From: Halocaridina rubra
Lineage: Eukaryota > Arthropoda > Malacostraca > Decapoda > Atyidae
Direction of reading: 5' to 3'
DNA: 64,000 nucleotides
NCBI GenBank assembly: GCA_037179515.1
Contig: JAXCGZ010015155.1
Coordinates: forward strand, 57,501-121,500
Shown here: positions 13,851 to 24,681 of the stretch, piece by piece
Layout of the letters: every line of letters starts with the position of its first letter
How positions within the stretch are numbered: the stretch's first letter is position 1
The notes under the pieces: model-generated
Told to the model about the DNA's origin: nothing
The model's database searches: none
Seen by the model: only the letters and a program-made list of their open reading frames with translations
Made by a program: the position numbers and the translations under genes

Positions 13851-14241
13851 GAGGTTGTCTATCACAATTGTATGAAAATTGTTTTAGCCTAGATTAATGT
13901 ATTGCTAAAATTTAGATTGTTAAATCTTAATATTATTTTAATTTTGCCTGTCATAAGTTTGTACCATGAGAGTGGAGTTTTCTTTATAAAATTCTATTGA
14001 TTTTGCTCAAATATAAATGGTAAGTATTAGCACTTTTTCTCTTTTCAACAACTTGAATGTTGCACAAGGCATTTGCAACTTGCCTCCTGAGAATTTTCCC
14101 CTCAAGTAATGGATTTTTTCCTCTTGAAATGAACTGGATGTTTGATATACAATATTGTGAGTAGGAGGAGACTGAAGGGTTGGTAAAGCATTTGTATCAC
14201 AAAGTCTTTTCACCAATGGCGTATCCTCTTTAGGCTATGTC

Positions 14242-14270
14242 CAGACTGACTTTGTCACAAAGTCAGTCTG
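14242..14270. repeat. 29-bp inverted repeat
   Basis: CAGACTGACTTTGT, one central base, then its exact reverse complement ACAAAGTCAGTCTG. No gene context was found. Confidence 0.85.
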
Positions 14271-14468
14271 CTAATCTTTTTGCTTTTACTCAACACGTCC
14301 TGAGTGTAATCATAATAATATTAATAATAATAATAAAACTCGGTTTTAATGTAACAAAAATGTGGACCATTTTTGTAGGTGAAGTTTTGCTTACTCATCT
14401 TTTATTTTGGGAAAAATGAACCAGATTTTTCCTACGGATTGGAATATTTTTTTCTAATATTGAATACT

Positions 14469-14593
<125 letters not shown>

Positions 14594-15240
14594 GGTGTTG
14601 TCCCCTCTGCATCTTGCAATGGTATGGATTCGCTTGAAACGTGCAAATTATAGAGCTTATGAATTTTAATTTTTTCACCCATTGCGACTGTGTATGAGTC
14701 ATGATTTAAATATAATACCCATAGAATTTTGCAATGACTCTTTAATATATGTCAACTGTTTCTTTGTCAGTTATATTTCTAGGAATTTGTCTCGATGAGG
14801 AGTTAAGTTTTCTATTATCGTACGTTACTTTCTATTTGACAAGATAGTACAGTCGCTCTGATAAGCTTATCTTGAAAATCAGTGAATTGTATCTCTGAGA
14901 TATCGTGTTTGTTTTTAAAACACGCAAATAAACATCTGTTTATCTAAAACTTTTCGGCTTTGATTAACCAGCAGTAAATTTATAATTTATGACTCTAAAT
15001 TATTTAATAGATATAGCTTTTTAATTCCTTTTTTTTCTAAATTATTTATAAACTGGAACTGCCAAAGAGATCCGTAAAAGGTTAATTTAAAAAAAAAATC
15101 ACAAACTTTTTGACATCTTAATTAAGGTAAATACCTTTTTAAGATAAATATCTCAGAGAAGAAGAAAACCATGTGAAATATTTTTTATTACGTCATTTTG
15201 TTTTATTGGTATTTTCCGTACATCTGTATATATAATAAAT

Positions 15241-15316
15241 TACTCACACACATCCCTTTCCATATCCACACCTGTCTTATTACACACATCCCTTTCCATA
15301 TCCACACCTGTCTTAC
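15241..15316 (+). repeat. Direct tandem repeat, two units of about 38 bp
   Basis: ACACACATCCCTTTCCATAT followed by CCACACCTGTCTTA occurs twice in a row. Confidence 0.8.
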
Positions 15317-15514
15317 GTGTCCAGTGATTCACCTGAGCACAGGTGTTCAGTGAATACCTCATTAGAAATGGGACTCGACTTTTTTTTTTTTTTTTTTTTT
15401 ATTTATTCAGATAACTGTACATGGGGACATGTGCACATGGGCACTCCCAGTCATATTGTAGTTGATAACATTACAATCTATGTGGTTATGTAAAAATAAC
15501 ATACTAATAGAATT

Positions 15515-15595
15515 TGCAATTAATTTAAAATATCATAATTAATAATAAATAATTAAATGCAATTAATTTAAAATATCATAATTAATAATAAAATA
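15515..15595 (+). repeat. Direct repeat, two units of about 41 bp, AT-rich
   Basis: GCAATTAATTTAAAATATCA and TAATTAATAATAAA occur twice. Confidence 0.75.
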
Positions 15596-15747
15596 TAGTG
15601 TAATAATTGAAGAGTACTTGAAGAGTAATCATTGTGACAATATTTTCAATAGCCCTTGTTGAGTGCTATCATTTAAATTCCGTACTACTGCAGACAATTT
15701 GAAGCAGATATAGAATAACAATTTTCAGGTTAGAATAATAAGTAGGT

Positions 15748-15925
<178 letters not shown>

Positions 15926-15980
15926 GCATTAATTAGATGAGCAATAGAAACACCACTGGGGCTTCATAGCCATACATATC

Positions 15981-15981
15981 A

Positions 15982-16059
<78 letters not shown>
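15981..16059. repeat. (GA)n microsatellite
   Basis: Pure GA. Confidence 0.98.
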
Positions 16060-16062
<3 letters not shown>

Positions 16063-16365
16063 TGGTATTCATTTCAGCAAAAGGAGTTATTCGTCCTTAC
16101 TACAGATAAAGACACATCCATGCATACTCATACACATCATTGTCATCTGAGGGTAACACAGCAGAGGAAAGTGCATGTACTTAATTGCATATACGTACAC
16201 ATATAAACCTGAACATACATACATACATACACATAAACACAGTGCCATATAATGGAGGATAAATTTGGAAGGAAAAGAAAGAGAAAGACTGAGAGCCTCT
16301 CCCCCTCTCCACCCTTCAAATTATGTACGTGAGAGAGAATTACGTCAATTAATCCATTATCACTA

Positions 16366-16459
16366 TTATCACAACCATTGCTACCACCATCATGATTATT
16401 ATTATCATCATCATTATTATTATTATCATTATTATTATTATTATCATTATTATTATTAC

Positions 16460-16514
<55 letters not shown>

Positions 16515-16520
16515 ATCATT
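16366..16520. repeat. (ATT)n/(ATC)n microsatellite
   Basis: Irregular ATC/ACC triplets pass into a pure ATT core and back; yields an artefactual Tyr/His frame. Confidence 0.95.
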
Positions 16521-16564
16521 ACTACAGCTTTTGTATATAGATAGAGTTATGAATCAAAAGTAGT

Positions 16565-16698
16565 AATTATTGATACATATAGACATGCACATACATATAC
16601 ATATACACATATACATACATATATACATATAAATACATATACACATACATATACATATACACATACATGCACACATGTACACACATATACATACATAT
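16565..16698. repeat. (TACA)n-type microsatellite
   Basis: Repeating ACATATACATAC-like tetramers and hexamers. Confidence 0.93.
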
Positions 16699-16888
16699 GA
16701 GCTCTTGAGGGAGGGGGTTAGAATACTTCCTCCATGTTCCCCTGCGTGTCGTAAGAGTAGACTAAGTGGGGCGGAGCGAAGGGAATGAAAGAACCCTTCT
16801 CTGTACTTTCTCTTCCCAGAAAGTCAGAGCATTATTCCTTTACTCAGCCACTCACCTTATAAGGGGAAAAGTGGCTTATGTATATAAA
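16690..16888 (+). repeat. Dispersed repeat family D
   Basis: TTGAGGGAGGGGGTTAGAAT, GTTCCCCTGCGTGTCGTAAG, AGTAGACTAAGTGGGG, GGGGAAAAGTGGCTTATGTA. Flanked by (TACA)n and (GA)n tracts. Confidence 0.7.
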
Positions 16889-16893
16889 AAGGC

Positions 16894-16898
<5 letters not shown>

Positions 16899-16959
<61 letters not shown>

Positions 16960-16998
16960 ATTTCCTCCACCCCTCCCTCCCTCTCTCTCTCTCTCTTT
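16899..16998. repeat. (GA)n and (CT)n microsatellites
   Basis: GA run to 16955, a short spacer, then CT from 16975. Confidence 0.95.
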
Positions 16999-17000
16999 TT

Positions 17001-17290
17001 TTTTTTCAAAGTTATAGAAATATCAGATAATATACAAGAAAGTAGACTAAGATGGTATGGTCATGTCGTTAGAAGGGATGAACAGTATGTTGGGAGGAGG
17101 GTGATGGAAATGGATATACAGGGTAGAAGGAGAGGGAGACCAAAGCATAGGTGGATGGATTGCATCAATGATGATCTGAGGTCTAAAGGTTTGTTGGGTG
17201 ATGAGGTATGGGACAGAAATAAATGGAGAAAACTGACCAGAAACATCGACCCCACATAAATGTGGGAAAAGATGTAGACGGAGAAGAGGG
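17001..17290 (+). mobile_element. 3' end of another non-LTR retrotransposon
   Basis: An open frame runs to TAA at 17257-17259 and reads ESRLRWYGHVVRRDEQYVGR, GRRRGRPKHRWMDC and VWDRNKWRKLTRNIDPT. This is the typical end of many arthropod non-LTR reverse transcriptase ORFs (R-WYGHV-RR, RGRPK-RW-D). A small hairpin (CCCACAT-AA-ATGTGGG) covers the stop. It meets the RNase H element on the opposite strand at about 17290. The clade was not assigned. Confidence 0.75.
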
Positions 17291-17298
17291 TAAAAGAA

Positions 17299-18213
17299 TT
17301 ACATTTTCAACGTTGGGTATACACTAAGTACAGGATATAAGTTCTCTGGGTTGCAAAAGTGCACACAAAGTTCAAAGTAGCTCAAGTAGCTCAGACCAAG
17401 AGGTCTGAAGTCCTTAAGCCTTGTGCACTCTGCAATGTAGTGTACTAAATTGTTGCCCCCTTCACACTCACATAAATGGCATTTTGAGTGTTCTGGGTGC
17501 TTTCTACCAGTTTTCTCGCAATTCACCTCCCATATATTTCTATAACCAAGTCTTATACGGGCAGCAACTCTATCACAGTCACCTGTAAGCATTTTACCCA
17601 TGCTGTATTTGTGTCTCAGCCTTCTGAAGTTTTCATAATGTTGGATCGAACAGCTGCTTACATGTTGTGTGAGTGTAGAAAGTTCTTGCTCTTCCATAAT
17701 CTCATTATACAACATTGTTTTAAACTGAGTCAGTGTGGTTATAGATTCAGACACTGAACTCTCAGTTGCCATTTTTGCCAGCCTGTCAGCCTTTTCATTA
17801 CCTACTATCCCAACATGGGAGGGTACCCATGAAAACTTAACTTGGAGTTTAAGTTTTGCGCAATCAATAAGAGCCTCTTGAATTTCAGCCATGTGAGTTT
17901 TGTAGGAGCTTTTTAATGATCTCAGTGACAGAAGCGCACTCTGCGAGTCACAGAATATGATAGCATTTCTTCTAGCACTGAGAACATGTTCAATAGCAAG
18001 TTTTAGACCAACAATTTCACATTCGGTGATTGATGACCATTTTGGCATACTCAGTGCTTTGTCAAATATTTGCTGCCCTTCAAAATTTTCATAAACTACA
18101 ATGCTGCACCCAGACCCTCCTGCACTGCTTGTGTGAGACCCATCAGTGTAAATGCAGAGTGTTTCATTGTTAGTTGGGAAACTAGTTATGAGTGTAGTCT
18201 GCTGAAAACCCAT
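17299..18213 (-). mobile_element. Non-LTR retrotransposon fragment: open RNase H reading frame
   Basis: A 304-codon open frame with all four acidic RNase H1 residues in place: D in CIYTDGSHT, E in SITECEIVG, D in IIFCDSQSALL and D in NEKADRLAK, plus the family motif SWVPSHVGIVGN. The C-terminal third carries a zinc-knuckle-like CHLCECEGGNNLVHYIAEC, as in Jockey/R1/I-group LINEs. The reverse transcriptase that should precede it is missing, so the copy is 5'-truncated. The frame is undamaged, which suggests a fairly recent insertion. Confidence 0.85.
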
Positions 18214-18341
18214 GTGTAATTTTATTACAACTTATTTCAAGTTTTATAGATTATTTGAACATATATTGCTGCTAGTCCTGGTTTTAAACTAGGCCATACC
18301 AATGTTCCTTCGTAGCTTACCGACAGCATTGATCCGTGGAT

Positions 18342-18960
18342 TTTTTTTTTTTTTTTTTACGCCAATATTTGTAAATTGGGACATGTTCGTGCAGCCACTC
18401 CTTTTGGTTGAAAAATATTGACGTTATAGAGTTGGCCATATTTATGTAAAACTATTAATTGTTGCCTTTTATCTTTTTCGGAATCACTTATAAGAATTTT
18501 GCCCATTCTGTAATAGTTTCTGAGACTACTAAACTTTGTCGTAATGTTGGATCGAACAACTATTGATTTCTTACGAACATTAAAAGTTTTTGCTCTTCTA
18601 CATTCTTATACAGTTTTTTCTGAGCTGAGACAGTGTATTAAGAAAGTCAGATACTAAGCTTTTAGCAAATAATTTTGCAAGCTTATCAGCTTTTAACTAC
18701 CCTTTGTCCCAACTTGAAGCAATAACCATGAAAAACTAAATTTTTTGTGTGTGCATTTTTGATGCATTAAAGCTAGCATCTTTTAACACTTGCATAGTTT
18801 TAAAGCATTAAAGGATTAAAACAAGCTTCTCACATGGAAATAAGTGCGCATAGAATTTTTGCTTTTATTCCACTTTTTAATTGTATTGCCTATTGCATCC
18901 GTGATAAACAGTCACATATTAAAATAGTACTGGTATCCATTGCATGATTTATTGTAATTT
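18342..18960 (-). mobile_element. Decayed second copy of the RNase H LINE with poly(A)
   Basis: The stretch repeats the order of the neighbouring RNase H copy with many substitutions and small indels. For example the plus-strand string AATGTTGGATCGAACA occurs both here (about 18542) and at about 17637, and the lysine-rich segment around the last acidic motif is still recognisable. It ends at a plus-strand T run (18342-18358), which is the poly(A) tail of a minus-strand insertion. The reading frame is broken. The 5' limit is uncertain. Confidence 0.65.
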
Positions 18961-19339
18961 TGTTCAGGATGTATGGCCTAGGCATTATGCCTACGTTCAG
19001 GATTTAGATAAGCAGAAGTGATCACACAGCAATGTGTGTTTGAATATTCTAATGTGTGTGTGTGTGTGAATGTTCTAACGTTTTATTAATAGTCATATAA
19101 CTGACTGAATATTACTTTAAAAAAATATTTCAAAGTTTTGTTTCCTTTTGGAATGTTTAGATTTTAACTGCATTACACTTGAGATATTGATCATTAAATT
19201 ATTTTTGTTGTAGTGTGGGAACGATGAAATATATCGTTCAGTATATAGAATTGTACTAAATATGTACCCTCTTTTTCCTCAAATATTCCTCGTATCAGCA
19301 AGGAAACGGAACATTTGTTCATATTTAGTTGCAGTTTTG

Positions 19340-19480
19340 ATGTATAATCTAGGCCTACATCAACCCCGAATATTCTTGGATATTCGTTACCCATTGCTTC
19401 GTCCACAGGCTCGATGAGGGCAGATTTTTTTTTTTTTTTTTTTTTTGCCTGTCTCGGTGTTACAATCATTAGAAAAAACA
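19340..19480 (-). repeat. Dispersed repeat family C
   Basis: In reverse orientation: CCCCGAATATTCTTGGATAT, CACAGGCTCGATGAGGG, a T run, TCTCGGTGTTACAATCA. Confidence 0.65.
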
Positions 19481-19825
19481 TTAAATCGTTATAGAATAGA
19501 CGCATAAAAAATAAGAAACAACTATGTAAGTTGACCTATTACAAAATATTATTAATATTGAATCTTAGACCAAAAACAATACGTGGTTTGTAGCATACAC
19601 CATACGCATTACGTTTTTTTTTTTTTTTTTTTTTTTTGTGGTCTGGCATATACCATACGCTTTATTTACGCAGATTTATGCAACTTTTTCTCCATGTGTA
19701 GTCAACATACGCATGTGATAACTATAAGACAAAGCCATTGACGACGTAAAACTGTACTTCCTCTGAACTTTGACCTTTAGTACATAATTTTATATTTTTA
19801 CATTCAACCATACTACGACCGGTAA

Positions 19826-19828
<3 letters not shown>

Positions 19829-19899
<71 letters not shown>
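19829..19899. repeat. (TA)n microsatellite
   Basis: Pure TA. Confidence 0.98.
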
Positions 19900-19901
<2 letters not shown>

Positions 19902-22253
19902 CACCAGTTATACATTTGCATAATGCTATTAATAAAGTTGCCAATATTTGTTGGGGGTTGTGAACATGGGAACGAATGTGAATGGATTGAAATCCCTTGA
20001 ATAGTGTTGTGACCTACTTATACTGAGGAACCATTCGCGCCATGGAACCACCCTTGTGAGGATCCGTTGCCATACCCCCTCCCCCCATCTAAATAAGAGT
20101 CACCCATAACAACTCCTCCCCCCGCGAATTATTTAGCGCTTTCATCCCGCTGTTTCCCTTCCCATGTGCCCTCTACCCCCTACGCTACCCTCGCTATTTT
20201 TTTTTTCACCCCTGCCTTGTTCCTTTAACATTTTTTTTTTCATTTATTTCAGTTTATTGTCTTATTTTTTCAAATAATAAAAGTTTCCAAGGTAAAATAC
20301 ATTATTTTGGATGACTATTCTACGTGTATTTTCTCTTGGGACATTAATGATTATGTTTTAACGGCATTACCCTTAACCGATCCCCTATTGTAAATAGACG
20401 ATAAATAGTGTATATGAATTTACTATATGATGCAGCTATTAGATAATGCCAATATTTTGTAAGTATTAACAACGAAATAAGAAGTAAACAGATAACTAAA
20501 ATTGGATAGCGTAATTTTAAATCATTTTAAACAGTGCTACTATCGTCTGTCACAAAAAGTTAGATGACATATGTGGTTTTGAACTTATGCGCTCTCAGGC
20601 GCTTGTGTTGATCATACTTCTGTAAACATGAGGAGCCAATGGTTGCTAAGCGCGTTCACATCACACAACTGCTTGCGAGAGGTATTAGGCTTATTTTGCC
20701 GTGCTGTTACTATGCTTGCATTTATCGCGGTTAAGGAGGCTGGGGGCTTTAATCATCTCCATATTATACGAGATAAGTATTGCATAAAATAATTTGGATT
20801 GCGACCTGAAATATATGAAAAATTCAGTATTCTAAACCAGGATGTTTTGATGATTTTATATTGATATTTCTGTTATGTATTGACATAAATACGTGGTACG
20901 TTAGCATTTAATCTCGCCTTCTTGCTGTAGACCGGATGCATCGGCTATAGAACTTAAAAGAGAGAGAGAGAGAGAGAGAGAGAATTTATGCCTAGAGGGG
21001 GACTGTTGCTCTTGGTGGCGGGGGAGTGTGATGGGGTTTGGGGGGAAAGGAAGCCGTTTATGTACTACGCAGTTAGCGAACCCACGTGGCTGGCGCTCTA
21101 AATCTGAAGTTGGCTATTCGATCGCCTTTTCCCCAATCTCCTGTAATGCGATGCAAGATGAGTTTCATCTCATCTTGGATGTGAAATTTTATGTAATGCA
21201 TAACGCCATTTGCGCTTTTCCATTTTTCGTTTCTATTTAGTATAGACTATATGCATATTGAGTGATATTATATAAATAATTCGCCTTTGAAGATTACTTA
21301 AATTCGTACTCCATTATTGTCAATGTTTGTTCGCTTGTAAATGTAAGTTACTTCATCATATTTTGGCCTTGTGTATCATATTGTTTACGATTTGCTTCAT
21401 GAGTCAGGAGTTGCATCTCTCGCCTAGCCACGCCCCCTTTGGCTTGTCACCCGCGCATACGTGCTTAACTCGGTTTACATAGGGTGTCTTCAGTGTAATA
21501 ATTCGTAATACATATTTAGCACGAGAAAGTAAACTATTTATAGTATATTCTGTGGCTGTATTACATTGGTTTTCAATGGAAACCATTTCGTACAAGACGC
21601 GATTGAATGTTGGGATTTGATACGTAATACAGCTTCACCTTCACGTGTCCCGACACTTCCGTGTCTGGAAATTTGGGATTTACGTTAGACTGACTCTTCC
21701 TAAAACCGTAGATGTTGAGATTTAGGAGATTTTTTGTTTTAGTTTCATATAAACTCCATAATTATTTTTCCTATTATGAAAATGTAATCTGATTTCATCA
21801 TGAAAATGAAAATCTGAAAATATATAGTTTTCCTAGTATTGGGAATGTCTCCCAAATTTTGAATAATAATGCAACTCTTAGCCCAAGGTTGGCTCTTTTT
21901 GGAAAGTTTATCCAGCGATGGCAAATATAAAATCAATACATTGCATCTCTGGGATAAAGGACAGAGTGTAGCTTGCATTTTGTAAGGTTTTCAGGTAGTT
22001 TTGACAGCATTGATTTATCTATTTGTATTTGTGGTATTGTGAGAATATCGAAAGTTTATGGTTGTGTTATATCACATCTAAAACATTTTGGTCTCGCCGT
22101 ATGTAGTTATGTTGATGTTTGTCACCTGTGTATATATGATTTCCATGTCATAAGGTCATGAGGTGAAACAATTGTCTCTCTTTAAAGGGAAACGTAGGAA
22201 TCCTCCCTAGATATATTGGACAAATTTTAATGGAAATATGGACATGATAGTAG

Positions 22254-22446
22254 TCTCCGTGGCTAAATGGTAGCGTCCGCGACTCTATGTCGGCAGGTCG
22301 AGGGTTCGCGCCCCGTCACGGACTGAGGTTAGTAAGGTCATACACTCAGGGTAACGATTACACATGCCAAAACAAGTCCTTCGCAAGAAGGCATCCGTCC
22401 TAGCCCTTAGTAGAAAAGGGGAGTTCGAGACGTAAAACCGAATCAT
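22254..22446 (+). mobile_element. tRNA-SINE family A, full length
   Basis: Head TCTCCGTGGCTAAATGGTAG and GAGGGTTCGCGCCCCGTCAC; body ends with GAGACGTAAAACCGAATC. Confidence 0.8.
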
Positions 22447-22816
22447 GTTATGGACATGATTGATACCATTTGCCTTGCAGTGTTATTCTCATCAGAACAG
22501 TTGACATTTTAACATCTATTGTATTACAGAGTTTGAGACCACTTTTTTCCCCCATCTTTAAGAAATATCTCGTCACTGTGATGGAAACTTCATTGTATAC
22601 TTTCCTCCTAAACCAAAATGCATTTGTTTTTAAAGGTTTTAGGTTCTAAAAAATTTTTTTTTCTGTTTTCATCGCTTAGGTTTTTCGTGGGAAACTGTGG
22701 GCAGGAGGTGTTTGGGTGGAAACAGAAGCTGACATAACTGTTGGTGGTAATGGTGCACAGTTGATGGTTGTAATGCTTCCTGGTACACGCCACTCGCTGT
22801 AAGACCCTAGGGCCTA

Positions 22817-22817
<1 letters not shown>

Positions 22818-22903
<86 letters not shown>
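22818..22903. repeat. (TA)n microsatellite
   Basis: Pure TA with one slip. Confidence 0.98.
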
Positions 22904-22906
<3 letters not shown>

Positions 22907-23322
22907 CCTGTGTGAATATTTCGAATATTGTTTTAATTTTTAAACTTTCAACGTTCTTATATTTTGGAATTGAGAATTTTAATCCCCATCGATGGTTTTC
23001 ATGGATTTGATTATTTTTTTAATGTATTGCATGGCATACTCCCCGTAAGCTATATCGTATATGGCCAGATGAATAAAAAAAAAATCGTAATATTGAAATG
23101 TGCATTGTCGTACCAAAGGGTAACTTTATATGTGATGGACTTGTAAATCATGTGTTTTCTATGTATGTACACAATTATTTGGGGTTGTAGAAGAGTTTTG
23201 TTCGGTATTTTTCGACAAGTGTGAGAACCTTGTGGTGTATAACGCTATTTTCAGCTTTGTTTACATACAAGAGTTTGACCTTGACAGCGGACACCTGAGT
23301 GCGATGGAGACGTGGCACCGTC

Positions 23323-23326
23323 CCCC

Positions 23327-23414
<88 letters not shown>
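23323..23414. repeat. C-run plus (CT)n microsatellite
   Basis: About 15 C then a CT run. Confidence 0.97.
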
Positions 23415-23416
<2 letters not shown>

Positions 23417-23801
23417 ACTGCTGTCTGTTCTCGGGCAGAATGTGTAACATATCGCGACGAAATATCGGTCCGGTATCTATGTTGAAGTTTACGTCCTGCT
23501 CAACCTTCGTAAAAGTAATTAATGATGTTTTTAATATGGTGGTCGGGATGACAACACTTCGTTTAGGACTATTTGATATTCTGTTTCGTTCTCTTCATGA
23601 AAGTTTAAAAAATATTTTTTTCTTCTTTAGTGAAATACGTTTATACTTAGATAAACGTGTTTTCCTCGTTAACTATTGAATTACCTTCCCGTTTGGCACA
23701 GTGTCAGATCACCTTTTTTGTTACTACCAGTCAAAGGTTAAAGTTTATTGTACTCCTAATGTTACCAAACATTTATATGGTAATTTAACGTAGAGACGAT
23801 A

Positions 23802-23929
<128 letters not shown>

Positions 23930-23931
<2 letters not shown>

Positions 23932-24040
23932 GGATAATAAGAAATGTGTAACGAATATCCAAGAATATTCGTTGTAGATATAGGCATAAAAAAGAACCGT
24001 AACTGAGGGATGACTTAACATCAAACTGTCCTAGTCAGTC
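23930..24040 (+). repeat. Dispersed repeat family C, 3' half
   Basis: GTAACGAATATCCAAGAATA, TAGATATAGGCATAAA, CCGTAACTGAGGGATGACTT, AACATCAAACTGTCCTAG. The 5' half is replaced by a (TA)n(GA)n tract. Confidence 0.7.
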
Positions 24041-24074
24041 GTTACGTCCAAAAGACCTTCAACTGTAGTATCGC

Positions 24075-24078
<4 letters not shown>

Positions 24079-24147
<69 letters not shown>
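24079..24147. repeat. (TA)n microsatellite
   Basis: Pure TA; the last long dinucleotide tract before the gene-rich part. Confidence 0.98.
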
Positions 24148-24150
<3 letters not shown>

Positions 24151-24562
24151 CTACAAAATTAAAAATGTTTATCTTATTTTTTACTGTGTATAGGAAGATA
24201 ACAAACAAGTGCCTTGACACAAGCCCTTTAGCCTGAAGAGTTTTCACAAGAAACCCTATTGGTGGCAGCCCTATGCCTCTGGCCACTTATTTTTTCAATG
24301 GATTTACTTGACGTCTCAGTCATAATCAACATAAATAAATAGTCCTAGAAAGAGGATTTAGTCGGCGAATAAATCGTTCTTCTAAACCTCTAAACTGACA
24401 ATACTAATAGCCAATTTGTTATTAGAGATTTAGCCCGGGGATTCATGTTTTTTTTTTTTAAGGCAGTGGTTCAGGTTCCGTCTGATAAGATTACCCATTA
24501 TAATATCGCAGTAGTAGCAGTAGCAGCAGTTTTATTAAAAGTAGAGGCATGATTTAATACCC

Positions 24563-24606
24563 TCATAGCCTTTAGTAGAAAAGGGAGTTCGTGACGTAAA
24601 ACCGAT
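24563..24606 (+). mobile_element. tRNA-SINE family A, 3' scrap
   Basis: Only the last 44 bases of the family (AGTAGAAAAGGGAGTTCGTG, ACGTAAAACCGA) remain, 75 bp before the first visible Pdcd4 exon. Confidence 0.6.
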
Positions 24607-24681
24607 ACTATGCATTTTTATACAGAATTTTCCTATATTTTTTGACGCATAAAGTGCTGACAAATTTATCTTTTATTTCAG

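Larger units (their letters stand above)
18961..22253. other. Intergenic, no recognised gene
   Basis: One family C repeat, T runs at 19427-19446 and 19615-19637, a (TA)n tract and a short (GA)n at 20960-20982. The part near 20.9-21.2 kb is richer in G+C and CpG; a promoter or the missing Pdcd4 first exon could be there, but I see no coding match. Confidence 0.5.

Noticed and set aside
14007..14216. Possible minus-strand exon
   Set aside because: The composition is somewhat protein-like, but there is no convincing acceptor, no motif and no continuation.
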